Positions 1-5,486 are shown, counted from the first letter of the stretch. The stretch: 5,486 bases of DNA from Spirochaetaceae bacterium (GCA_023265735.1 JAHFSN010000173.1:1-5486); one strand, 5' to 3'. The notes: generated from the letters alone by a model not told the origin. Program-made: numbers and translations.

Positions 1-302
1 AGAAGGCGCCGAAACGGGGGATTCCACTGGCCCGTGGCGTGGAGGAGGGCAAGAGCGAGGGGCAAGTCGTACCCCGACCCCGATTTGGGAAGGTCGGCAG
101 GACTTAAGTTGATCAGGATGCGGTCGGCAGGAAACTCAAAACCGGCCCGTCGGAGGGCGATACGAATCCTCTCTCGGGCCTCCCGCACGGCATTTCCTGG
201 CAGGCCCACGATTTCGATGCCGGGTATTCCCCGACGCAGGTCCACTTCGACTCGAACCAGGTCGCCTTCATAGCCCCAGGGGGCGTAGCCGTAGACTTCC
301 AT
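1..302 (-). CDS. comM: ComM/YifB family Mg-chelatase-like AAA+ ATPase, N-terminal part (runs off the left edge)
   Basis: About 100 N-terminal residues of a family that is usually around 500 residues long; the rest lies beyond base 1. Reading leftward from the ATG at 302-300, the protein opens MEVYGYAPWGYEGDLVRVEV. It continues with the family signatures RRGIPGIEIVGLPGNAVREA (about residues 24-43), RERIRIALRRAGFEFPADRI and INLSPADLPKSGSGYDLPLA. These belong to the Lon-protease-S5-like N-terminal domain (ChlI domain) that precedes the AAA+ motor; the Walker motifs are not in the window. Studied ComM is a hexameric helicase that promotes branch migration during natural transformation; many homologues are uncharacterised, so a role in DNA uptake here is inference. 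The start is supported by GAGGAG five bases upstream (308-313). It lies 48 bases after the radical SAM gene on the same strand, so it is probably the last visible gene of that operon. One small deviation is GLPGNAV where many homologues have GLPD-x-AV. Confidence 0.9.
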   Translation of the reverse strand, partial: MEVYGYAPWGYEGDLVRVEVDLRRGIPGIEIVGLPGNAVREARERIRIALRRAGFEFPADRILINLSPADLPKSGSGYDLPLALALLHATGQWNPPFRRL

Positions 303-307
303 CGGCA

Positions 308-313
308 CTCCTC
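308..313 (-). promoter_or_regulatory. Ribosome binding site of comM
   Basis: On the minus strand GAGGAG sits five bases before the ATG at 302-300. It fixes the start of the ComM/YifB reading frame. It also shows that comM, unlike the overlapping gene before it, has its own strong translation signal. Confidence 0.7.
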
Positions 314-350
314 GTCCTTGAGAACAGAGGGAGGGCCAGGTCTGCTTCAC

Positions 351-1274
351 CTACGGAAGAAAGACGTCGGCGGCGCGCCCTTGCCGCAGGGCGACTTCTT
401 TGGCCAGCCGAGACAGGAAAAGGTTCTTAGGCCACTTGGTCCCGGGGGCCCGAAGGGGACTCCTCCGGTTCTCGGGGTCGCTGCAGACGCTCCATAACAC
501 AACATGAGGACGGAGTTCCCCCAGGGCCGCGGCCACCGCTTCAAGGTATTCCCACGGACCGACGGGAAGGATTCGTCCCTGGGCCCACTCCTGGTAGAGC
601 CGGGTTCCAGGGACCAGCAGGAGGTCGTGGAACTTGATGCCCGAGGTCCCCTCGGCCACCGCCCGCCGCACCGTTTCCAGAAAATCGACCTTTCCCTCCC
701 CGGGAAGACCAAAGAGCACGTGGGTGGTAAACGGAAGATCCCGTTCACGCAGGCGGCGCGCTGCCTGCTGAAACGCGTCGAAGTTGTGGCCCCGTCCCAC
801 CCGAAGCAGGGTCTCGTCGCGGCTGGTCTGGAGGCCCAGTTCAACCCAAACGTCCCTCTCCGGTGTCCGGTAGCCCGCCAGGAGGTCGGCCACTTCCTCG
901 GGGACGCAGTCCGGCCGGGTACCCACGGTCAGGTCCACAAAGGGTCCCTCGGCCAACCCCGCTTCGTAGATCTGGCGAAGTTTCTCGACGGGGGCCCAAG
1001 TCGATGAATAGGACTGAAAATAGAGGCTGAAGAGCCTGGAGCCGTACCGTTCCCCCAGAAACGCCTTGGCCTGCCGGATCTGGTCCACCAGGCCGGCCCC
1101 GGGGGCCAGATAGGGCGCCCTGTTCCCGGCGTCCGAACAGAAAGTGCATCCCGGCGAGTTCCGGTCCGGGCCGCGGTTGGGGCAGGAGAACCCGGCGTCA
1201 ACTCCGACCCGCCCCACGGGGGCTCCCCAGCGCCCCTCGAGGTAGGTCCGGGCGTCGAGCCAGGGAAGGGTCAC
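351..1274 (-). CDS. YhcC-type radical SAM protein (TIGR01212-like)
   Basis: A 307-residue protein, the usual length for the YhcC/TIGR01212 branch of the Elp3-like radical SAM proteins, whose substrate is not established. The iron-sulfur motif is C31-x11-C43-x2-C46 (FSCPNR...GCTFC), the spacing I recall for this family. Further family blocks follow in order: YFQSYSSTWAP (85-95), VGTRPDCVP (117-125), WVELGLQTS (143-151), RGHNFDAF (161-168), HVLFGLPGE (185-193) and GIKFHDLLLVPGT (212-224). The protein should bind a [4Fe-4S] cluster and S-adenosylmethionine in the cytoplasm. The start codon is GTG; it overlaps the stop of the upstream fusion gene as GTGA and has only a weak GGA upstream, so translation is probably coupled. 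No other start leaves room for the conserved block before C31. Oddity: the C-terminal region where relatives usually have an HRLTGD-like motif reads LWSVCSD (260-266) here. The family call is firm; the function is unknown. Confidence 0.9.
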   Translation of the reverse strand: MTLPWLDARTYLEGRWGAPVGRVGVDAGFSCPNRGPDRNSPGCTFCSDAGNRAPYLAPGAGLVDQIRQAKAFLGERYGSRLFSLYFQSYSSTWAPVEKLRQIYEAGLAEGPFVDLTVGTRPDCVPEEVADLLAGYRTPERDVWVELGLQTSRDETLLRVGRGHNFDAFQQAARRLRERDLPFTTHVLFGLPGEGKVDFLETVRRAVAEGTSGIKFHDLLLVPGTRLYQEWAQGRILPVGPWEYLEAVAAALGELRPHVVLWSVCSDPENRRSPLRAPGTKWPKNLFLSRLAKEVALRQGRAADVFLP

Positions 1275-2593
1275 ATCTGTTCCATGGTCCGCCGGACCAG
1301 GGCGTCACAACGCTCATTGTTGACGTTCCCGGCGTGACCTTTGACCCATTTCCACTGGGGATGCAGCGACTGGTCCCACCGCTGCAGCTCCATCCAGAGG
1401 TCCTGGTTCTTCACGGGCTCTTTCGATGCGGTCTTCCAGCCGTTAGCAGCCCAGGTCTTGATCCATGCGGTGATGCCATTGCGCACGTACTGGCTGTCGG
1501 TATGGATGACGATGGGCCTATCCTTCCAGTCCGGGCGCTGGCTGATGGCGGAAAGGGCCTCAATGACCGCCTGAAGCTCCATCTTGTTGTTCGTCGTCAG
1601 GGCGTCCCCTCCCGTGTCCTCGGCCCGGCCCTGGCCGTCGTCCACCAGGTAGGCCCAGGCGCCCTTTCCAGGGTTTCCGATGCAGCCGCCGTCCGTATAG
1701 ACGGTCAGGGGACCCCGGGGAGCGGGGGCGGGCTCCTGGGGCTTGGGCGCCCTCTCGGTCGCGGGCTTGGTTCGCGGTTCGGGGGCCGTGAGCAACCCCT
1801 GCCGGATCAGAAAGAGCCCCAAGGCCGAAGACAGGGACGACAGGGAGCGAACGAGGTCAGCCCTGGCCCCCTGGTTGGCCCGATCGATGGCTCCCAGAAG
1901 CTGTCCCCAGTCCGAAGGGAGGGACGGCAGCTGCGCCGAGGCGGCGGCCAGGCGCTTTTCGCCGGGGTGAGGCCGCCCGTTGGCGGCGAACACCAGGTCG
2001 AAGACGCTGGCGAGGTACGCCGAGAGCCGGTGCTGGGCGGCGACCCAATCGCCGCGCTTGAGGGCCTTGGCCACCTGGTCTCGGTAGTTGGGGATGCCGT
2101 GCCCCACCAGGGGCCAGTTCTTGGCCACCACGGCCTCCTGGAGGGCACGGGGGTAGGCCACCTGAAACCGGGCCTGGGCCGCCGCGGCCCGGCCCAGGCG
2201 GTCAAAGAGAATGTGCGACGAGCTCAGGTTGGCCCAGAGGCAGGTGGTGTACCCCGTGGAAGCCTGAAAACCCTCCACCACCCGGGCCACGGCGTCGGTG
2301 AAGGCGTCGAGGTTCCGGTATACCAGGTCGAAGGCGGTGCCGTCGTTGAGCTCGCCGTTGTCCTCGGTTTCCCAAAACTGGTTCCCAAGCTCCAGCCGCG
2401 TGGTCAGGGGCCCCAGCAGGCCCTGCCGCGCGTCGACCGGCACGTCAGCCGTGACAAACACGTAGAGGTCCCAGTCGGAATCCTTGTCTGCGGATTCCCC
2501 GTTGGCCCGGGAGCCCCCGAGCAGAATCGCCTCCACCTCGGGGCGCGCCGCCAACCCTTCGATGACCTTGCCGAGCTGGTGTGGTACGACCAT
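1271..2593 (-). CDS. rnhA: Fusion protein: DUF4037-like nucleotidyltransferase + ribonuclease HI
   Basis: One uninterrupted 440-residue frame with two domains. Residues 1 to about 268 resemble Pol-beta-type nucleotidyltransferases: GGSRA (26-30), SDWDLYVF (39-46) with D40 and D42, and FDLVYR (88-93) with D89 as the likely third metal ligand. An apparently helical part follows with YPRAL, LASVFDLVFAANGRPHPGEK and KRL, as in DUF4037 proteins. Residues about 269-294 are a Pro/Ala/Glu/Lys linker. Residues 296-440 are a full bacterial RNase HI that cleaves RNA in RNA:DNA hybrids. It has D301 (YTDGG), E339 (MEL), D366 (HTDSQYV), H420 (VKGHAG) and D430 (ERCDALV), plus the basic handle (WIKTW...GWKTASKEPVKNQDLW). 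The E. coli spacings are kept except for five extra residues between E339 and D366. I chose ATG 2593 because GGGAGGAG precedes it; an in-frame GTG at 2620 has no such site and lies within the predicted promoter. First gene of the leftward operon. The RNase HI call is firm; the nucleotidyltransferase substrate is unknown. Confidence 0.93.
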   Translation of the reverse strand: MVVPHQLGKVIEGLAARPEVEAILLGGSRANGESADKDSDWDLYVFVTADVPVDARQGLLGPLTTRLELGNQFWETEDNGELNDGTAFDLVYRNLDAFTDAVARVVEGFQASTGYTTCLWANLSSSHILFDRLGRAAAAQARFQVAYPRALQEAVVAKNWPLVGHGIPNYRDQVAKALKRGDWVAAQHRLSAYLASVFDLVFAANGRPHPGEKRLAAASAQLPSLPSDWGQLLGAIDRANQGARADLVRSLSSLSSALGLFLIRQGLLTAPEPRTKPATERAPKPQEPAPAPRGPLTVYTDGGCIGNPGKGAWAYLVDDGQGRAEDTGGDALTTNNKMELQAVIEALSAISQRPDWKDRPIVIHTDSQYVRNGITAWIKTWAANGWKTASKEPVKNQDLWMELQRWDQSLHPQWKWVKGHAGNVNNERCDALVRRTMEQM

Positions 2594-2595
2594 GG

Positions 2596-2603
2596 CTCCT
2601 CCC
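2596..2603 (-). promoter_or_regulatory. Ribosome binding site of the NTase-RNase HI gene
   Basis: The minus strand reads GGGAGGAG two bases before the ATG at 2593-2591; its GGAGG core is four bases from the start codon. This decides for ATG 2593 over the GTG at 2620, which is preceded by CCCCGGGTC with no purine-rich site. Confidence 0.7.
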
Positions 2604-2634
2604 GGGTGACCTTGTACCACGACCCGGGGTTTTT
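2601..2634 (+). terminator. Possible terminator-like dyad in the divergent region
   Basis: CCCGGGT (2601-2607) and ACCCGGG (2622-2628) form a perfect 7-bp inverted repeat with a 14-base loop, followed by G and TTTTT (2630-2634). Read rightward this has the shape of an intrinsic terminator, but no plus-strand gene lies to its left. It could stop antisense RNA made across the RNase HI gene before it reaches nfnA, or serve as an operator over the leftward -10 box. CCCGGG is itself palindromic and the DNA is GC-rich, so chance is a real alternative. Confidence 0.3.
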
Positions 2635-2639
2635 GACAA
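2611..2639 (-). promoter_or_regulatory. Predicted leftward sigma70-like promoter (NTase-RNase HI operon)
   Basis: On the minus strand TTGTCA (2639-2634, five of six matches to TTGACA) is followed by exactly 17 bases and then TACAAG (2616-2611, four of six matches to TATAAT). Transcription would begin near 2604. That gives a leader of about 10 bases that just includes the GGGAGGAG site before ATG 2593. It would drive the NTase-RNase HI, YhcC-type and comM genes. Predicted from sequence only. Confidence 0.5.
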
Positions 2640-2661
2640 AGGGGCCGGTTCCGGGTAAGTT
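2633..2661 (+). promoter_or_regulatory. Predicted rightward sigma70-like promoter (nfnAB), probably leaderless
   Basis: A perfect TTGACA (2633-2638) is followed by 17 bases and TAAGTT (2656-2661), which keeps the TA....T frame of a -10 box but matches only three of six positions. Six bases separate it from the ATG of nfnA at 2668, so the transcript would start at or beside the start codon. No Shine-Dalgarno sequence is visible before that ATG, which fits a leaderless message. The -35 box overlaps that of the leftward promoter by five of six positions. Confidence 0.5.
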
Positions 2662-2667
2662 CGTCTC

Positions 2668-3510
2668 ATGAACTTAATCCGGGAAAAGATTCAGCTTTCC
2701 GCCGACGTCTACCAAATGGTCGTCGAGGCTCCCCTCGTTGCCCGGGAACGGAAGGCTGGTCAATTCATCATCCTCCAGCTGGACTCCAGCTTCGCCGAGC
2801 GTATTCCCCTCACCATTGCCGACGCTGACGAGACCGCGGGCACCATCACCCTCATTTTCCAAGCCGTGGGCGGCACCACGAGGAAGCTGGCCCTCAAGAA
2901 ACCGGGGGAGTCGATCGAGAACCTCTTGGGTCCCCTGGGCCAGCCCACACACGTCCAGAATTTCGGCAGGGTCGTCTGCGTTGGAGGGGGCATCGGCGTG
3001 GCGCCCCTGCATCCCATTGCCCAGGCCCTGAAGAAGGCCGGAAATCACGTGACCATCGTCCTCGGTGCCCGGAACAAAGACCTCGTGATCCTGGAAAAAC
3101 AGATGCGGGCCCTCGCCGATGAGCTCATCCTCTGTACCGACGACGGTTCCGCGGGGCGAAAGGATCTGGTGACCGTCCCCCTCAAGGAGCTCTGCCAGGG
3201 CCCGGACAAGCCCGATCTGGTGGTGGCCATCGGTCCCCCCATCATGATGAAGTTCTGCGCCGAAACGACCCGGCCCTTCGCGGTGCCGACGGTGTGCAGC
3301 CTCAATTCCATCATGGTCGATGGGACGGGAATGTGCGGCGGGTGCCGGGTGACCGTAGGCGGCCAGATGCGGTTTGTCTGCGTCGACGGTCCCGAGTTCG
3401 ACGCCCACCTCGTGGACTTCGACAACATGATGCTGAGGTCGAAGGCCTTCCGGGCCAAAGAGCAGGCCGACCACGAGTGCTTTATCCAGGAATACGGAGT
3501 TTCCCAATGA
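2668..3510 (+). CDS. nfnA: NADH-dependent reduced ferredoxin:NADP+ oxidoreductase, small subunit (NfnA; sulfide dehydrogenase beta-like)
   Basis: A 280-residue ferredoxin-NADP reductase-type flavoprotein, the normal size for NfnA/SudB. An N-terminal FAD-binding barrel carries RIPLTIAD (45-52). The NAD(H)-binding fold follows with VGGGIGVAP (105-113), VLGARNKDLV (131-140) and AIGPPIMMKF (187-196). A C-terminal [2Fe-2S] site has C223, C226 and C238, with D218 in VDGTGMCGGC; solved Nfn structures report three Cys and one Asp as ligands, so D218 is the likely fourth ligand. NfnA takes electrons from NADH, or delivers them to NAD+, while NfnB handles NADPH, bifurcation and ferredoxin. It precedes nfnB with an ATGA overlap, so the subunits should be made together. 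No Shine-Dalgarno sequence precedes the ATG and the predicted promoter lies directly against it. The close relative PyrK (dihydroorotate dehydrogenase electron transfer subunit) is less likely, because the partner gene is GltD-like and not pyrD. Confidence 0.95.
   Translation: MNLIREKIQLSADVYQMVVEAPLVARERKAGQFIILQLDSSFAERIPLTIADADETAGTITLIFQAVGGTTRKLALKKPGESIENLLGPLGQPTHVQNFGRVVCVGGGIGVAPLHPIAQALKKAGNHVTIVLGARNKDLVILEKQMRALADELILCTDDGSAGRKDLVTVPLKELCQGPDKPDLVVAIGPPIMMKFCAETTRPFAVPTVCSLNSIMVDGTGMCGGCRVTVGGQMRFVCVDGPEFDAHLVDFDNMMLRSKAFRAKEQADHECFIQEYGVSQ
3496..3499 (+). promoter_or_regulatory. Ribosome binding site of nfnB
   Basis: GGAG lies seven bases before the ATG at 3507, inside the last codons of nfnA. 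It supports the ATGA-overlapping start over the long in-frame extension reaching back to 3294, which has no family similarity. Confidence 0.65.
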
Positions 3511-4985
3511 GTGTTTTGCCCTCCCTGCTCCATGACGAAGCCGTGAAACTGTGGGCCGAACTTGAAGGCAAGCCCCTTTCCCCCAAGGACAGACTGGGCA
3601 TCCCCATGCAGGAGATGCCCGCCCAGGACCCCTTGGAACGGGCCCGGAACATGGGAGAAGTGGCCCTGGGGTACAGCGCCGAACAGGCCCAGATCGAGGC
3701 CAGCCGCTGCCTGCAGTGCAAGACCGCCCCCTGCGTTTCGGGGTGCCCGGTGTCCATCGACATTCCTCGGTTCCTCGGCTTTGCGGCCCGGGGCCAGTTT
3801 CAGGACGCCCTGGGTGTCATCCGGGAGGCGAGCCTGCTTCCCGCCATCTGCGGCCGGGTATGCCCTCAGGAAAGTCAGTGTCAGGCGCCCTGCACCCTCG
3901 GTAAGAGCCTCAAGAACCCTCTGAAGGCCGTGGCCATTGGGCGGGTGGAACGCTACGTGGCCGATGCCTGCTCCGACCAGCTGCCCCCTCCGGCCGTTAA
4001 GCCGGACACCGGCAAGAAGGTGGCCGTCATCGGGTCTGGTCCCGCGAGCATCGCGGCGGCGGCCGACCTGCGCCAGCAGGGCCACGCGGTGACCATGTTC
4101 GAGGCGTTCCACAAGCCCGGAGGCGTCCTGGTCTACGGCATCCCCGAATTCCGGCTCCCCAAGAGGATCGTGGATCGGGAGATCGAGACCCTCCGTCAGA
4201 TCGGCGTCGATATTCAGACCAACTTTCTGGTGGGCCGGACCCGTAAGCTTAAGGATCTCCTGGACAAAGACGGGTTCGATGCGGTGTTTGTGGGTACCGG
4301 AGCCGGACTGCCCAAGTTCATGAAGATCGAAGGCGAAAACCTGGTCGGCGTCTTCTCAGCGAACGAATACCTGACCCGCTGCAATTTGATGAAAGCCTAC
4401 GATGACCAGCGGGCGTCCACGCCCATCTACCGTTCGAAACGGGTCGCCGTGCTGGGCGGCGGCAACGTGGCCATGGACGCGGCCCGGTCTGCCCTCCGGT
4501 TGGGCGCCGAAGAGGTGAGCATCGTCTACAGGCGAAGCCTGGAGGAAATGCCGGCCCGCCAGGAGGAAGTTCACCATGCCCTGGAGGAGGGGGTGAGGTT
4601 CCTGACCCTGAAGAATGCCCAGAAGATTCTCGGGGACGATCAGGGCCGGGTTCGGGCTGTCGAGACTCTCTCTTACGAACTGGGCGAAAAGGACGCTTCC
4701 GGCCGCCGGTCCCCCATAGCTCTCCCGGGGAGCGAGGCCCTCCTCGAGGTCGATACCGTGATCGTGGCCATTGGGAACGATTCCAATCCCCTCCTGAGGC
4801 AAACGACTCCCGAACTGGAGGTCAACAAGAACGGAAACTTCGTCGTGGACGAAGAGGGCCTCACCTCCCTGCCCAAGGTCTGGGCCGGAGGCGACATCGT
4901 TCTAGGCGCCGCCACGGTCATCCTCGCCATGGGTCAGGGACGCAAGGCCGCGGCGGCCATTCACCGGTTTCTCAGCGAGGTCTGA
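3507..4985 (+). CDS. nfnB: NADH-dependent reduced ferredoxin:NADP+ oxidoreductase, large subunit (NfnB; GltD/GltA-like)
   Basis: A 492-residue member of the glutamate synthase small chain/dihydropyrimidine dehydrogenase N-terminal family, slightly longer than the roughly 465 residues common in NfnB. An iron-sulfur domain carries C68-x2-C71-x4-C76-x3-C80-P and CGRVCPQESQCQAPC (C115, C119, C125, C129). E122 sits where Nfn structures show a Glu ligand to the proximal [4Fe-4S] cluster. The bifurcating FAD site follows with VIGSGPASIAAA (174-185), GGVLVYGIPEFRLPK (205-219) and AGGDIVLGAATVILAMGQGRKAA (from 460). The NADPH domain has LGGGNVAMDAARSALRLGAEEVSIVYRRS (from 316). With NfnA it couples exergonic electron transfer between NADH and NADPH to ferredoxin chemistry in the cytoplasm. 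The ATG overlaps the nfnA stop. The 3' end overlaps the convergent SDR gene by 25 bp. A plain GltD is less likely because nfnA is adjacent and no gltB is seen. Some related pairs are named sulfide dehydrogenase SudAB. Confidence 0.95.
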   Translation: MSVLPSLLHDEAVKLWAELEGKPLSPKDRLGIPMQEMPAQDPLERARNMGEVALGYSAEQAQIEASRCLQCKTAPCVSGCPVSIDIPRFLGFAARGQFQDALGVIREASLLPAICGRVCPQESQCQAPCTLGKSLKNPLKAVAIGRVERYVADACSDQLPPPAVKPDTGKKVAVIGSGPASIAAAADLRQQGHAVTMFEAFHKPGGVLVYGIPEFRLPKRIVDREIETLRQIGVDIQTNFLVGRTRKLKDLLDKDGFDAVFVGTGAGLPKFMKIEGENLVGVFSANEYLTRCNLMKAYDDQRASTPIYRSKRVAVLGGGNVAMDAARSALRLGAEEVSIVYRRSLEEMPARQEEVHHALEEGVRFLTLKNAQKILGDDQGRVRAVETLSYELGEKDASGRRSPIALPGSEALLEVDTVIVAIGNDSNPLLRQTTPELEVNKNGNFVVDEEGLTSLPKVWAGGDIVLGAATVILAMGQGRKAAAAIHRFLSEV

Positions 4986-5486
4986 ATCCGGTCGACCAGG
5001 GCAGCGGACCACTCCACCGGCAGGAGGCGCGACGCCAGGACCAGCACTTTGTTAGCGGCGCCGGGGACCACCAATCCCCTCCCCTGGGCCCAAGCTTTCA
5101 CGAGACCCCTGGCCACGGGTCCGGGATCGAGGGCGCCCGGTGATGGCCTTCGGCCGGCCAGGCCGGCAAACGGGGTCCTCAGGGCCCCCGGGCAGGCGGT
5201 GGTCACCGTCAGCCAGAGACGCTCCTCCTGGGCCAACGCCAGGGACCAACTCATGAGAAAGGCCTTGGCGGCGTAGTAGACGGCCGTGTGGGCCCCGGGC
5301 TGGAAGGCTCCTGAACTGGCCACGTTCAGGAGCGCTCCCCGACCCCTCTCCCTCCAGCCGGGTAGCAGTGCCCTGGTCAGGGCCAGGGGTGACCTCACCA
5401 GAAGCTGCAGAAGGCGGTCCTCCTCCTCCGACGAGAGCCGGGCCCAAGGTCCGGCATGTCCCGCCCCCGCGTTGTTCACCAAGGCG
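4961..5486 (-). CDS. SDR family NAD(P)-dependent oxidoreductase, C-terminal part (5' end beyond the right edge)
   Basis: About 175 residues of a classical short-chain dehydrogenase/reductase. The frame is open to the right edge, so the cofactor-binding TGxxxGxG motif lies outside the window. Visible hallmarks are ALVNNAG at the edge, NVASSGAF with the catalytic Ser, AVYYAAKAF with the YxxxK pair, and ACPGALRTPF, the PG segment after the active site. The tail, VARGLVKAWAQGRGLVVPGA then NKVLVLASRLLP, resembles the DltE/COG0300-type subgroup, many of which are reductases acting on acyl or lipid carbonyls. The substrate cannot be read from the sequence. A TTG at 5482 is the Leu of LVNNAG and not a start. 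The gene converges on nfnB and its last eight codons lie antisense to the nfnB end, so the two genes belong to different transcripts. Confidence 0.9.
   Translation of the reverse strand, partial: ALVNNAGAGHAGPWARLSSEEEDRLLQLLVRSPLALTRALLPGWRERGRGALLNVASSGAFQPGAHTAVYYAAKAFLMSWSLALAQEERLWLTVTTACPGALRTPFAGLAGRRPSPGALDPGPVARGLVKAWAQGRGLVVPGAANKVLVLASRLLPVEWSAALVDRIQTSLRNR
4963..4992. other. Imperfect hairpin across the convergent gene ends
   Basis: ACCGGTTTC (4963-4971) and GAATCCGGT (4984-4992) pair at eight of nine positions around a 12-base loop and span the nfnB stop codon. The hairpin would form in transcripts from either strand. No T-run follows on either side, so it is at best a weak or bidirectional end signal or a 3'-end stabiliser. 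Confidence 0.25.

Noticed and set aside
34..273. A 79-codon plus-strand frame at the left edge.
   Set aside because: It is an Arg/Ser-rich shadow of the minus-strand ComM/YifB coding sequence, which shows clear family motifs.
2581..2620. Inverted repeat GTGGTAC (2581-2587) and GTACCAC (2614-2620) around the fusion gene start codon.
   Set aside because: The arms are short and 26 bases apart, and the right arm would not be in the mRNA if transcription starts near 2604. It is most likely chance.
1334..2671. A 445-codon plus-strand open frame covering almost the whole NTase-RNase HI gene.
   Set aside because: It is antisense to a gene with strong domain signatures, has no recognisable motif, and is a typical by-product of GC-rich coding sequence with few stops on the opposite strand.
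3294..3506. A 71-codon in-frame N-terminal extension of nfnB starting inside nfnA.
   Set aside because: It is Arg/Pro-rich out-of-frame translation of nfnA. ATG 3507 has GGAG at seven bases, overlaps the nfnA stop as ATGA, and gives a family-like N-terminus.
3045..4112. A 355-codon minus-strand frame across nfnA and nfnB, and a similar 277-codon frame at 2674-3507.
   Set aside because: Both lie antisense to well-recognised genes and show no domain signature.
5153..5167. Near-perfect palindrome GCCGGCC-A-GGCCGGC.
   Set aside because: It lies inside the SDR gene where it encodes Ala-Gly-Leu-Ala-Gly, has no T-tract, and is readily explained by GC-rich codon choice.
5480..5482. A TTG that could be read as the start of the SDR gene.
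   Set aside because: It encodes the Leu in the conserved ALVNNAG block. The cofactor-binding N-terminus must lie further right, outside the window.

Overview
The window is a gene-dense, GC-rich bacterial segment with no intergenic gap above about 75 bases. It holds five protein genes, the two outermost cut by the window edges, and no RNA gene, insertion sequence or CRISPR array that I can see. The Nfn-type bifurcating reductase pair points to an organism with an anaerobic or facultative, ferredoxin-based metabolism. Such pairs are common in clostridia, Thermotogae, spirochaetes, Acidobacteriota and delta-proteobacterial lineages. The sequence alone does not fix the phylum.

Left part, minus strand (1-2593): a three-gene leftward operon. 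The first gene encodes an unusual two-domain protein, a DUF4037-like nucleotidyltransferase joined by a Pro/Ala-rich linker to a complete type 1 ribonuclease HI. Its stop overlaps the GTG start of a YhcC-type radical SAM protein (GTGA overlap). After 48 bases comes the N-terminal part of a ComM/YifB AAA+ ATPase that runs off the left edge.

Middle (2594-2667): a 74-bp divergent control region. Two sigma70-like promoters point away from each other, and their -35 boxes occupy nearly the same hexamer. The rightward promoter would start transcription at or next to the A of the nfnA ATG, which predicts a leaderless nfnA mRNA. A GC-rich dyad followed by five T residues lies in the same space.

Right part, plus strand (2668-4985): nfnA and nfnB, overlapping by ATGA. 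They encode the two subunits of NADH-dependent reduced ferredoxin:NADP+ oxidoreductase, a flavin-based electron-bifurcating enzyme that links the NADH, NADPH and ferredoxin pools. A minus-strand short-chain dehydrogenase/reductase gene (4961-5486, 5' end outside the window) converges on nfnB, and the two coding regions overlap tail to tail by 25 bp.

The most novel items are the nucleotidyltransferase-RNase HI fusion and the shared -35 divergent promoter with predicted leaderless nfnA. The rest looks like ordinary housekeeping and energy-metabolism genes.
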